Shown here: positions 39,109 to 49,852 of the stretch, in pieces | Position numbering within the stretch: position 1 is the first letter of the stretch | Layout of the letters: each line of letters starts with the position of its first letter | NCBI GenBank assembly: GCA_963809545.1 | Contig: CAWEKD010000005.1 | Span: 186,001-250,000 of the forward strand | Length of the DNA stretch: 64,000 nt | Direction: 5' to 3' | Source of the DNA: Natronosporangium sp035305625 | GTDB lineage: Bacteria; Actinomycetota; Actinomycetes; Mycobacteriales; Micromonosporaceae | Made by a program: the position numbers and the translations under genes | The notes under the pieces: model-generated | The model's input: only the letters and a program-made list of their open reading frames with translations | Told to the model about the DNA's origin: nothing | The model's database searches: none

Positions 39109-40273
39109 CTCCGTGAGTCCCTTCCCGCAGGATGGCCACGGCCCGGGCCGCCTGCGCCCGAACCGTCGCGAGGTCGTCACCGAGCGCGGTCAGATGACCG
39201 ATCTTGCGCCCGGGGCGGGGCTGCTTGCCGTACAGATGCACCTTCACCCCCGGTTCGGCCGCGAACATATGGTGCAGCCGCTCGTCGAGGGACTGTCCAC
39301 TCTCGGTGGCGGGTGCCAGCAGGTTGGCCATCACCACCGCGGGTGCGGTCAGCTCGCACGCCCCGAGCGGATAGTCCAGCACCGCCCGCAAGTGCTGCTC
39401 GAACTGGGACGTGCGGGCGCCCTCGATCGTCCAGTGGCCGGAGTTGTGCGGACGCATCGCCAGCTCGTTGACCAGAATCCCGTCCGGGGTGTCGAACAGC
39501 TCCACCGCCAGCATCCCGACCACGTCCAGCTCCGTGGCCAACCGGATCGCCAACTGGGTGATCTCCAGCGCGGCGTCTTCCGGCAAGTCCGGGGCCGGTG
39601 CCAGCACCTCCACACAGACCCCATTGGCCTGCACCGTCTCCACCACCGGGTACACCGCGACCTGCCCGAACGGGGAGCGGGCCAACTGCACCGCCAGCTC
39701 CCGGCGCAACGGCACCCGCTGCTCGGCCAGCACCTCCCCGCCGACGGTGGCTTGGGCCGCCAACCGCTGGGCGGCCTGCGCGGCATCCGCCACCACCCAC
39801 ACCCCGCGGCCGTCGTAACCACCGCGCACCGCCTTGAGCACCACCGGCCAGCCGACCTGGTCGGCGAACTCCGCCACCTCCGCCGCGCTCTCCACCCGCC
39901 GCCAGGTCGGTACCGGCAGCCCGAGTGCGGTCAGCCGCTGCCGCATCGCGAGCTTGTCCTGGGCGTACCGCAGGGCGTCGGCGGACGGGTAGACGGTCAC
40001 CCCCTCCGCGGCCAGGGTCCGGATGTGCTCCCCGGGCACGTGCTCGTGGTCGAACGTGACCACGTCGCACCCCTTGGCGAATCGGCGCAGCGCCGCCACA
40101 TCGTCCGGGGCGCCGATGTCGACCGATGCCGCCACCAACGCGGCCGCGTCAGCGGGATCGGTGGCGAGCACCCGCAACGACTGACCAAGCGCGATCGCGG
40201 CCTGGTGAGTCATTCGCGCCAGCTGCCCACCACCGACCATTCCCACCACGGGCAGGCCGGTGCGCGCGTCCAC
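39101..40273 (-). CDS. purK: N5-carboxyaminoimidazole ribonucleotide synthase, PurK
   Basis: ATP-grasp enzyme making N5-CAIR from AIR, bicarbonate and ATP. The 390-aa protein has the N-terminal VVGMVGGGQLARM, DVVTFDHEHVPG, the ATP-grasp core with WPVVLKAVRGGYDGRGVW, and metal-binding NELAMRPHNSGHWTIEG. It starts with GTG. Seven bases separate it from the YyaL-type gene upstream, so these three minus-strand genes may be read together. Confidence 0.96.
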   Translation of the reverse strand: MDARTGLPVVGMVGGGQLARMTHQAAIALGQSLRVLATDPADAAALVAASVDIGAPDDVAALRRFAKGCDVVTFDHEHVPGEHIRTLAAEGVTVYPSADALRYAQDKLAMRQRLTALGLPVPTWRRVESAAEVAEFADQVGWPVVLKAVRGGYDGRGVWVVADAAQAAQRLAAQATVGGEVLAEQRVPLRRELAVQLARSPFGQVAVYPVVETVQANGVCVEVLAPAPDLPEDAALEITQLAIRLATELDVVGMLAVELFDTPDGILVNELAMRPHNSGHWTIEGARTSQFEQHLRAVLDYPLGACELTAPAVVMANLLAPATESGQSLDERLHHMFAAEPGVKVHLYGKQPRPGRKIGHLTALGDDLATVRAQAARAVAILREGTHGDD

Positions 40274-40279
40274 GGTCGG

Positions 40280-42367
40280 TCAGCTTACCGACCCGCCCAC
40301 GCGTGGTCCGCCGGCCTCGCCCGCACCCACCAACTGGGCGGCCAGCTCCGCTTCGGTGGTCACCGGCTGCTGACAGGCGAAGTCACGACACACGTACGCG
40401 GTGCTGGCGCCGTCGCGGCGGCTCCGGCCGGCCAGTAGCGGCACTCCCGGCTGATCGGGGGCGCCGGCCACCACCACCGCCCCGGGAGGAGCCAGCCGCC
40501 GGGCGGTCCGCACCAGCGGGTCGCCGACCGGATCGTCGGTGACCACCGCGATCTCGTACGGTCCGGACTGCAACGCCTCCGCCACCGCGCACGCGTACCC
40601 GGTGAACCGGGCGTGGCTGGCCACGATCGGGGCGAGGGTCGACAACGCGGTCGCGGCCGCTTCCCGGTAGGAGGTCTCACCGGTCAGCGCCGCGTACGTG
40701 ACCAGCGCCGCGCACAGCGCCGACTGCCCGGACGGGATGGCGTTGTCGGTCGGATCGGCCGGCCGGGTCACCAGCGGCTCCGCGTCGTCGGGGGTGTCGA
40801 AGAAGCCGCCCTGACCGTTGCGGAACCGGGCGAGCGCACTGTCCAGCAACTCCCCGGCCAGCGACAGCCACATCCCTTCGCCGGTGAGCTGATGGACCGC
40901 GCAGAACGCCTCCGCCACCGCGCCGTAGTCCTCCAGCACCCCCGCCGGCTGCCCCACCTGGCCTCCCTTGGAGATCCGCCGCAGCCGGGTCTGGCCACCG
41001 TCGCCGACCAGGTGTCGGGTGAGTAGCTCGGCGGTCTCGCGGATCGCGGCCGCGACCCGGTCGAGGTGGTCCACCCGGGCGCGGTCGTGCGGGTCGCCCA
41101 GCGCCTGAGCCACGGTGAGGTACTCCACCAGCGCGGTCACCGCCAGCCCGTTCCAGGCCGCCACGACCTTGTCGTCCCGCGCCGGTTGGGGTCGCGCCTG
41201 CCGGGCTTCGAACAGCCGGGTCCGGACGTCCGCCCACCGGGCCCGCACCTCCGGAGCGGCCTGGTCGATGTCGCGGGCCAGCCGCAGCACACTGGTGCCG
41301 GCTTCGAAGGTGCCGGTCTCGGTGACGCCGAACAGATCGGCCGCCCACGCGCCGTCGTCGTCGCCGAGCACCTGCCGGAGCTGGGCCGGGGTCCACACGT
41401 ACGTGGCCCCTTCCCGCCCCTCGGTGTCCGCGTCCAAGGCGGAGGCGAACCCGCCCGTGGGCAGGTACAGGTCCCGCAGCAGGAACTCGACCGTCTCCCG
41501 GGCCACCCGGGCCGGCAGCCCCTCCGGATCGCCGTCCCGCCGCCACAGCTGGGTGTAGACCCGCAGCAGCAGGGCGTTGTCGTAGAGCATCTTCTCGAAG
41601 TGCGGCACGGTCCAGGTGGCGTCCACGCTGTAGCGCGCGAACCCGCCCGCCAGTTGGTCGTAGATACCACCGCGGGCCATCTGTTCGCCGGTGTGGCGCA
41701 CGATCTCCAACGACCGCTGGTCACCGGTCCGGTCGTACTGTCGGAGCAGGAACAACAGCACCATGTGGGGTGGGAACTTCGGCTCCCCACCGAACCCGCC
41801 GTTGACCGGGTCGTGCTGGCCGGCCAGTTGGTCGGCGGCGGCGTCCAGCTGCTCCGCGCTCAGCGGTGCCCCGGTGGCGGTCGGGGCGGCCATCCGCTGC
41901 AGCGCCTCGGTCACCGCCCCGCTCTGCCGCAGCACCGCGTCCCGCTGCTCCCGCCACACCCGGGTCACTTCCCGCAGCAGGGTGGCGAACTGGTCCCGGG
42001 GGTAGTAGGTGCCGCACAGGAACGGTTGCCCGTCCGGGGTGGCGAACACGGTCATCGGCCAGCCGCCCTGCCCGGTCATGGCCTGGGTGGCGGTCATGTA
42101 CACCGCGTCTACGTCCGGCCGCTCCTCCCGGTCGACCTTCACCGGGACGAACCCGCTGTTGATGAGCGCGGCGATCTCGTCGTCCTCGAACGACTCGTAC
42201 TCCATCACGTGGCACCAGTGGCAGGAGCTGTAGCCGACCGAGATCAGCAACGGGACGTCCCGCCGGGCCGCCTCGGCCATCGCCTCCTCTCCCCATTCCC
42301 ACCAGTCCACCGGGTTGTCCGCGTGCTGGAGCAGGTACGGCGACATCGCGTTGGCTAGCCGATTCAC
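40280..42367 (-). CDS. YyaL/SSP411-type thioredoxin-domain protein
   Basis: A 695-aa cytosolic protein with an N-terminal thioredoxin-like domain (DUF255; residues 1-165) opening with MNRLANAMSPYLLQHADNPV and carrying the CxxC motif SSCHWCHVMEYESF, followed by a six-hairpin-glycosidase-like alpha-toroid (residues 200-620). Function is poorly defined: sugar epimerase/isomerase-like activity and redox roles have been suggested for relatives. Complete in length. A degenerate partial copy of its own 5' and internal sequence lies at 43531-43647. Confidence 0.88.
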   Translation of the reverse strand: MNRLANAMSPYLLQHADNPVDWWEWGEEAMAEAARRDVPLLISVGYSSCHWCHVMEYESFEDDEIAALINSGFVPVKVDREERPDVDAVYMTATQAMTGQGGWPMTVFATPDGQPFLCGTYYPRDQFATLLREVTRVWREQRDAVLRQSGAVTEALQRMAAPTATGAPLSAEQLDAAADQLAGQHDPVNGGFGGEPKFPPHMVLLFLLRQYDRTGDQRSLEIVRHTGEQMARGGIYDQLAGGFARYSVDATWTVPHFEKMLYDNALLLRVYTQLWRRDGDPEGLPARVARETVEFLLRDLYLPTGGFASALDADTEGREGATYVWTPAQLRQVLGDDDGAWAADLFGVTETGTFEAGTSVLRLARDIDQAAPEVRARWADVRTRLFEARQARPQPARDDKVVAAWNGLAVTALVEYLTVAQALGDPHDRARVDHLDRVAAAIRETAELLTRHLVGDGGQTRLRRISKGGQVGQPAGVLEDYGAVAEAFCAVHQLTGEGMWLSLAGELLDSALARFRNGQGGFFDTPDDAEPLVTRPADPTDNAIPSGQSALCAALVTYAALTGETSYREAAATALSTLAPIVASHARFTGYACAVAEALQSGPYEIAVVTDDPVGDPLVRTARRLAPPGAVVVAGAPDQPGVPLLAGRSRRDGASTAYVCRDFACQQPVTTEAELAAQLVGAGEAGGPRVGGSVS

Positions 42368-42464
42368 CCCTCCAGCCTCTCACAACGCCCCGCGGGCGAG
42401 CGGGAAGGCGACCGGGTCCGGGAGGGGCCCGGGGCGCGTCGGCTCCGGGCCCTCTGGGCCACGA

Positions 42465-43412
42465 TCAACCGTCGACGGTCACGGACACCCTGGCGGTGGA
42501 CCACTCACCGTCCCGCGACTCCTGGCTCACCGTGACATAGCCGGTCACGCCATGGCCGGCGATCTCCAGCACCACCCGCTCCCGTAGATGCGTGGTGTGT
42601 CCAAGCTCGTTCTTCTCGGTCTCCTGCTGCACATCGAGGATCTGCCAATCCGTCTGCCGCAGCTGATTCCGGTAGTAGTCGGCTACCGCGGCGGCATCCC
42701 CTTTCTCGCCCCCCAGGCTGTACGCCTCGTAGCTGATGGAGTACCACCCCTCAATGAGGGATCCCTGGTAAGACACTTCAATCCGTGACCGCCGGAGCTG
42801 TCCTGGTGGCTCCGGGAGGGTGGCGTACCACGCGGGAAGCTCAATCATGGGCGGGTAGGCGGAGTAGGGAGCACGTTCCTCATGCTGTTCCAACACCCCG
42901 ATACCCACACTGATGTGGTCTGGGTGGCGGAGTACGTTCAGCCTGCCTTCGTGACCGTGCGCGTCAAAGGCTAGCCGCACCCCGGGATGTTCCAGGTACT
43001 CGTTTTCCTGCGGGTCGAGCTCTTCTTCCGAAAGGATCTCCCACCCCGATTCTGGCAGGGCGGTGCGGTAATAGTCGAGCACCTCTTCCAGCTCCGCCTG
43101 CGTGCCCGTGCCATAGCTTAGCCGTACATATCTATCGAGGACTGTCCCCTTCTCCTCAAGGGGGCGACGCTCCTCGGTGTGGTGCTGCAAGAGCAGCGGA
43201 TTTTCGGTTTGGGAGGCGCTATGGAACTCCGCTCCCTCCGGTGGCGGCGGGAAACCCTCCAGAAACCACTCTGGCATCAGCCGAGGCGGCTCAGGGGTGA
43301 CGGTCTCCACCGGAGCACCCCCGTCCGCGGATGCATCCCCCTGCCCACACGCCGCCAACAACAGCGCGACCACCATGACCGGAACACTACGCCGGAGAGT
43401 AAACAACCCCAC
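42465..43412 (-). CDS. Putative lipoprotein of unknown function
   Basis: A 315-aa protein with a signal peptide and lipobox (ALLLAACG, Cys at about residue 22), then an acidic, Glu/Pro-rich mature part with two similar halves, each having an EEVLDYYRTALPESGW or VADYYRNQLRQTDWQIL element, suggesting an internal duplication of an extracellular alpha/beta unit. Base composition is less GC-rich than its neighbours. GTG at 43412 is very close to the purine-rich gagagga; an in-frame TTG two codons later fits that ribosome site better. A decayed relative of its 5' end occurs at 61330-61510 beyond the biosynthetic cluster. Confidence 0.75.
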   Translation of the reverse strand: MGLFTLRRSVPVMVVALLLAACGQGDASADGGAPVETVTPEPPRLMPEWFLEGFPPPPEGAEFHSASQTENPLLLQHHTEERRPLEEKGTVLDRYVRLSYGTGTQAELEEVLDYYRTALPESGWEILSEEELDPQENEYLEHPGVRLAFDAHGHEGRLNVLRHPDHISVGIGVLEQHEERAPYSAYPPMIELPAWYATLPEPPGQLRRSRIEVSYQGSLIEGWYSISYEAYSLGGEKGDAAAVADYYRNQLRQTDWQILDVQQETEKNELGHTTHLRERVVLEIAGHGVTGYVTVSQESRDGEWSTARVSVTVDG

Positions 43413-43530
43413 TCCTCTCAGTGACTACCCCGCCGTTATACCTCCGGTTGTCCACTCCCAGCGGTTCCGCGACTCCTGTGTCCTGAGCAGCACCGTAAGC
43501 CTCACGCTGCCTCAGCACCCTGTCGGTGGG

Positions 43531-43647
43531 CCCACCTGGCCTCCCTTGGAGATTCACCGCAGCCGGTCGCCACCGTCGCCGCACATCCGGGAGCACGTAT
43601 GGCGACATCGGGTCAGGCAGGCCGGTTCCCCTCCTGCTCCTCACCAC
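43531..43647 (-). pseudogene. Relic of a YyaL-type gene with a large internal deletion
   Basis: Two short blocks match the intact yyaL-like gene: 43591-43647 resembles its ribosome site and first codons (42329-42380), and 43531-43581 resembles an internal part (40952-41010). In minus-strand order they are joined directly, so about 1.3 kb between them is missing. Matches are imperfect and frames do not agree, so no protein is expected. The upstream part of 43413-43530 holds the lipoprotein promoter and no other gene. Confidence 0.65.
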
Positions 43648-43654
43648 CGCCCAA

Positions 43655-43870
43655 TCACGACGTCTGGTTCATCGCCTCCACCAGGCTGCGGGGCCGCAGG
43701 TCGGTCCAGTGGGTCTCGATGTACTCCAGGCAGGCCTGGCGAGTGTCCCGGTCGTGCACCACTGTCCAGCCGTCCGGGACCGGCGCGAACGCCGGCCACA
43801 GTGAGTACTGGTCCTCGTCGTTCTTCAACACCAGATAGGTACCGGACTCGTCCTCGAACGGGTTGGTCAT
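43655..43870 (-). CDS. MbtH-like protein
   Basis: A 71-aa activator that binds NRPS adenylation domains and is often needed for their folding or activity. The signature NDEDQYSLWPAFAPVPDGW is intact, as is the C-terminal CLEYIETHWTDLRPRSL. Last gene of the biosynthetic operon, starting at the stop of the upstream NRPS gene. The dependent adenylation domain could be in either NRPS protein of this cluster. Confidence 0.95.
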   Translation of the reverse strand: MTNPFEDESGTYLVLKNDEDQYSLWPAFAPVPDGWTVVHDRDTRQACLEYIETHWTDLRPRSLVEAMNQTS

Positions 43871-43871
43871 C

Positions 43872-46800
43872 TCATGCCTCCTCGAAGGGTGCGGCGAAGT
43901 CGAAGGTGACGTCGGCGGTGGCCCGCTTCGGGTCCTCGACCAGTTGGGTCAGGGCGTGCCGCAGGTACGCCAGGATGCGCTCCGCGGTCGGCCGGGCGAT
44001 CAGATCCGGCCGGTGGGTGAGGCGGATCATCAGCTGGTCACCGGGGGCCACCACCAGACACAGCGGGAAGTGCGGGGTGTCGTGGGCGGCGACGCTGGTC
44101 AGCTGCACGCCGCCGGCCAACGGTCGGATCAGCCGCTGCGGGTCGTTGGGGAAGTTCTCGTACACCAGTGAGCAGTCGAACAGCTCCCCCAGCCCGAGCA
44201 GCCGCTGGATCTCCCCCAGTCCGATGTGCTGGTGCGGCAGCAGCTGGGCCTGCTCCTGCTGGAACCGGACCAGCAGCGAGGTGAGCGGCTCGGCGTCGTC
44301 CAGCCGGATCCGCACCGGGACCGTGTTGATGAACAACCCCACCATCTGTTCGATCCCTCGGACCTCCGGGTCACGGCCGGAGACCGTCCGCCCGAACACC
44401 AGGTCGGTACGGCCGGTCAGCTCCCGCAGCGTCAGCGCCCATCCGGTTTCGATGACGGTGTTGATGGTCACATCGTGCTGCCGGGCCAGCTCCCGCATCG
44501 CCTGGGAGAGCGCCGCCGGCAGGTGGCCGTTGAGGTGCTCCGGCAGCGGCGGGTCGGCCCGGTGGTCCTCCTCGGTCAGCCGGGTCGGCCCGGGCAACCC
44601 GGCCAACGCGCTCCGCCAGGCCGCCCGCGACTCGGACCGGTCCCGTCGGCGTACCCAGGCCAGGTAGTCCCGGAACGGCCGCACCGGCGCCAAGGTAGCG
44701 CCACCACCGGCGGCCAGGTCGTAGAGCGACAACAGATCACCGAGGATGATCGGCACCGACCACCCGTCCAGCAGGATGTGGTGGGTGTTGATGAGCAACT
44801 GGTGCCGCTGCTCCCCGCACCGCACCAGCACGAACCGCACCATCGGTGGGCGGGCCGGGTCGAACCGGAGTCGCTGGTACGCCTTGAGCAACGCCTCCCA
44901 CCGGGCCTGCTGCTCCTCATCGGACAGACCAGACAGGTCCACCTCCCGCCACGGCAGCGCGATCGCGCCGGGGATCACCTGTACCGGTTCGGCCAGGCCC
45001 TGATACTGGAAGCCGGCCTTGAGGTTCGGGTGCCGCTCCAGCAGATCGGCTGCGGCCTGACGCAAAGCGGCCTTGTCCAGCGGGCCGGTCAGTTCCAGCC
45101 CGAACTGCACCAGGTAGACCCCGGTGGCCTCGTCCTGGTGTACGGCGTGGAACAGCAGCCCTTCCTGCAGCGGAGTCAACGGCAGCACGTCGACCAGCTC
45201 CGGATAGGTCGCCTCCAGCTTCCCCAACTGCTCCGGGGAGAGCGTCACCAGCGGGAAGTCCGACGGGGTGTAGCCACGCCCGCCCTGCTCCACCAGCCGC
45301 ACCAGTCCGGTCAGCGCTGCCTGCCAGTTGTCGACCAGTTGCCGTACCGCCGACTCGGGCACCGCTGACTCGGGGAACCCGACCACCGCGCGCAACCGCA
45401 CCCCGTCCGAGGTCTCCACTGCCGACGCATTGATCTCGATGAGGTGGGAGAGTGGGGTCTGCGGATTCCGGAGACCTCCCAGCCCGGGGCTCTCCGGCGC
45501 GGCACCCCAGTCACTGTCGGCCGCGGCCGCCGGTCCGGTCCCCATGGTGTCGCTGAACCGGCCCAGATAGTTGAACCCGATCTGAGGACTGCCGGTGGCG
45601 GCCAACAGCACGCCGGTGTGCGGGTTGAGGTAGCGCAGCAGGCCGTACCCGGCGCCCTTGTCCGGCAACCGCCGTATCTCCTCCTTGACCCCCTTGAGCA
45701 CCTCGCTGAGTGCCAGGGCACCGGTGGTCACGTCGGACCAGTCGAGTCGGCCGGCCGGTAGCCGGACCGGGTAGATGCTGGTGAACCAGCCCACGGTGCG
45801 GGACAGATCCAGCCCTTCCACCAACGGCTCCCGCCCGTGACCCTCCACATCGATCAGTACGGTGCCGTCATCGCCGTCGGTGATCCCACGCTGCCGCCGC
45901 CACTGCGCCACCGCCACCGCCAGCCCCGCCAACAGCACCTCGTCCGGCCCACACCGGAACGCCGCCGTCACCTCGGTCAGCAGTCGACTGGTCAGGTCGG
46001 TGGGGAGGACGACTTCGAGGTAGGTCGCGGCCCCGACGACATCGGTGGTCGGGTCCAGCGGCCGGTTGCCCAGGCGTGGGTCGGGTCCGTCCACGATCCC
46101 CAGCCACAGGTCCACTTCCTGTTCCCGTTCCGGGCGCCGGGCCTCGGACGCCAGCTGCTGTGCCCAGCGGCGGTAGGAGGTGCCCACCGGCGGCAACTGC
46201 ACCTGCCCCACCGACACACCCTCACCCAACTGCCGCCAGGCCGACACCAGATCCGGCACCAGAATCCGCCACGACACCCCATCCACCACCAGGTGATGGG
46301 CCAACCACAACAACCGACCCGGACGCTGCGGCCCCGCGTCAAACCACACCACCTGCGTCATCACCCCGGCCTCCGGCCGCAACCGACCGGTCGCCGCCTC
46401 CGTCTCCGCCGCCACCAACTCCGGCCACTGCGCCTCATCCACCCCCGACACATCCACCCGCCGGACCACCTCCACCGCCGACACCGACCCCTTCGGGCCG
46501 ACTTCGGCGTGCCATCCGTCCGGGTTGGTGGTGTCGACCTGCATCCGGAGTGCGTCGTGGTGGTCCAGCACCGCCTGCACCGCCGCGGTCAACCGGTCTG
46601 CGCCCAGGTCGGCCGGCACCCGCAACAGCACCGACAGCGTGAACCGCTCCATCGGTCCCCCGGTCTGGCGGTACCACTCCATCACCGGCGGCAGTGGCAG
46701 CGCGCCGATCGCGTCGCCCGGCGCCTCCTCGGTCTGGTCGTCGACCAGCTCGACCACCTGGGCCAGCGCGGCGACGGTACGGTGCTGGAAGATCTGCCGG

Positions 46801-49800
46801 GGAGTGAGCCGGATCCCTTCCTGTCGGGCTCGACTGACCAGCTGGATCGCGAGAATGCTGTCCCCGCCCAGCTCGAAGAAGCCGTCGTTGACCCCGACCC
46901 GTTCCCGTCCCAGCACTTCGGCGAACAACGCGGCCAACCGCTGCTCCAGTTCGTCGCCGGGGGCGGCGTCGGGGTCATCGCTTCCGCGCCACTCGGGGGC
47001 GGGGAGGGCGCGGCGGTCCAGCTTGCCGTTACTGGTCAACGGCAAATCATCCACCACCATCACCGCCGCCGGCACCATGAACTCCGGCAACCGCGACCGC
47101 AACCAACCCCGCAACTCCGACTCATCCACCCCCACACCAGCAGCCGGCACCACATACCCCACCAACCGCCGATCCCCCACCCGATCCTCACGCACCACCA
47201 CCGCGGCCCGACCCACCCCCGGATGAGCCGCCAACACCGCCTCCACCTCACCCAACTCGATCCGGAAACCCCGAACCTTCACCTGGTCATCGACCCGACC
47301 CACAAACTCCAACACCCCCGCCGACGACCACCGCACCAAATCACCCGTGCGATACATCCGCGAACCCGCCGGACCAAACGGATCCGCCACAAACCGCTCC
47401 GCCGTCAAACCCGGCCGACCCACATACCCACGGGCCAACCCCACCCCCGCCACATACAACTCACCCACCGCCCCCACCGGCACCGGACGCAACCCACCGT
47501 CCAACACATACACACAGGTATTCGCCAACGGACGCCCAATCGGCAGGCTCGGCTGCGCGGTGTCCGCCGGGGGAGATCAGGTGACAGGTGGTAGACAGGT
47601 GGTGCTTTCGGTGGGGCCGTAGACGTTCACCACCTGGCACCTCGGGACAGTGCTTCTGTACCGCTGCCACCGCCGCTGGGGACACCACGTCTCCCACCGG
47701 TCCAACACCGCCGGAGGCTCGGCCAGACACTCCGGTGCGACGTGGGCCACCACCCGGGACAGTCCGGCGGTCAACCACACTCCGGTGACCTAGTGCTCCT
47801 TCGACAAGGCTTCCCCATCGTCGGGATGTCGAGCAGCGCCAGGGCGTCGAGCCACCAACTCCACCTGGCCGCCGTTGAGCAGCGGCACCCAGCATCTCAT
47901 AGGTGGAGGCGTCGAAGGATAGCGGTGAGTGCACCAACACCTGTTCGTGGCGCCGCTCGCCCACGAACACCGGCGTCGATCGCCGCGAGCGTTCACCACC
48001 GCTCCGGTGGGATCACCAGCACGCCTTTGGGGGTGCCGGTGGAGCCGGACGTGTAGATGACATACGCCGGATGCTCCGGCAACAACCGCCCCCGCCGATC
48101 ACCATCCGACAGATCACCATCCGACAACACCGCCAACCGCTGCACCACCCCGGGATCATCCAACCGGACCTCCCGAACCCCACCCCCCAACCCCAGCGAG
48201 GAACCGACCGTCACCACACACGCCACCCCGGCATCACCCAGGACCTGCCGCACCCGCTCCACCGGATACTCCGGATCCACCGGCACATACCCCGCCCCCG
48301 CCTTCAACACCGCCAACAACGCCACCACGGCATCCACACCCCGCGGCAACGCCAACCCCACCAACCGCTCCGGCCCGGCACCACACTCCACCAACAACCG
48401 CGCCAACCGGTTGGCCCGCCCGTTCAACTCCTCATAGGACAAACGGACCCCACCACACACCAACGCCACCGCACCCGGCGACCGACGCACCCACCGCTGG
48501 AACAACTCCGGCACCACCACCGGCGGCACCTCCACCACCGGCCCCGCACCCCACCCCAACAACCGCACCCGCTCACCCACCGACACCAGGTCGACGGTCC
48601 CCACCGGTGCCGTCGGCGTGGCCAGGGTCGCCGTGAGGAAGCGACAGAACCGGTCCAGGTGAGCGTCGACCTCCTCCGGGGTGTAGCGGCCGGAGTTGGC
48701 CTCCAGGTCAACCCGCAGGCCGGCACCATCAGGAAGTTCCGACAGCAGGACCGCGAGGTCGTCGACCGCACCGGTCCGCAGCACGGTCAGGGTCGCCGCG
48801 CGGGAGTCGAACCGCAGCTCCGTCTCGATCGGTGCCACCCACACCACCGGCCCGTACGCCGGGTCGGATCCCGCGGCCAGCTCGTCGTACCGGCACCGCT
48901 GGTGCCGGGAGACCCGGCGGATCTCCACCGCCGCCTGCCGCACCAGTTGAGCCAGAGTCGTCTGCGGGCATACCTCCAGCCGGACCGGGACCACCTGCGC
49001 CAACGCGGCCGCCACCCGTCGGGTGGCGGCGTCAGGCCGGCCGTCGAGCGGCAACCCGAGCGGCACCTGCCCCGTGCCGGTGGCCCGGTGCAGGTAACCG
49101 GCGGTCAGCGCGACCGCCACCGCCTGCCAGGTGGCGCCCGCGGCCCGGCACACCGACCGCAGCGCCTGCGCCACGTCCGCCGACAGTTCCCGGCCGCGCC
49201 GGAGCACTCCGGGCTGCGGCTGGTGCCCGTTGGCCAGGCTGACCGGTTCCGGCCAGTCCGCCATCCGCTGGGACCAGAATTCCCGGTCACGATCATGACC
49301 GTTGTCCGTGCTCGGGACCGGTTGCGGCGACGGTCGCAACGCCCCGGCCGCCAGCTCAGCCGCGGACGCGCCCTCGCCGAGGGCGGTGTAGACCTCGGCC
49401 ACCCGCCCGGTCACCAGCGCGGCGCTGAACAAGTCGACCTGCCGCTGGTGGTAACGCTGGAACCAGCAGTACCGGTCGTCGGCCAACCGGAGTAGCGCCT
49501 GGCAGGCCAGCGGCGCACCGGCCCCGGGGAAACGCACGGCCACCTGCCGCTCCATCCAGGACCGAGCCGCCTCCTCCGGGTCGGACTCACCGGTCAGGTC
49601 CAGCGGAATCAGCTCCGGGGCCGGACCCACCACCAGCCGCCCCGGATCCGGGGCCGAGGCCAGACTCAGGCGTAGCGCCTGCGCCTCGTCGGCGACCTGA
49701 CGCAGGGCGCGGGTGAGCCGCTCGACATCCACCGGTCCGTCGATGGCCACAGCGAACGCCAGGCTGTGGACCGGGCGGGTCAGATCCTGCGTAGTGAAGA

Positions 49801-49849
49801 CCGGAGTGGTCGGCGACTGCAGGTGAGCGACGGTGCCGTGGTCGTACAT
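43872..49849 (-). pseudogene. NRPS C*-A-T-E-C, broken by several frameshifts in the adenylation domain
   Basis: From ATG 49849: an EntF-like condensation domain (residues 1-430) with YHQRQVDLF (133-141) where HHxxxDG is expected, so the catalytic second His is Gln; then the start of an adenylation domain (LSYEELN, AYVIYTSGSTGTPKG). Between about 47530 and 48000 the frame changes several times, though SFDASTYEM, VPLLNGGQ, WLTAGL, NVYGPTEST are readable in turn. The reading resumes (LANTCVYVLDGGLRPVP, YRTGDLVRW, carrier LGGDSILAIQL, epimerization HHLVVDGVSW, VGWFTSIYP) and ends with an intact condensation domain (NTHHILLDGWS) and no carrier or thioesterase. The breaks cover the specificity pocket, so no amino acid is assigned. 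Confidence 0.85.
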
Positions 49850-49852
49850 GGG

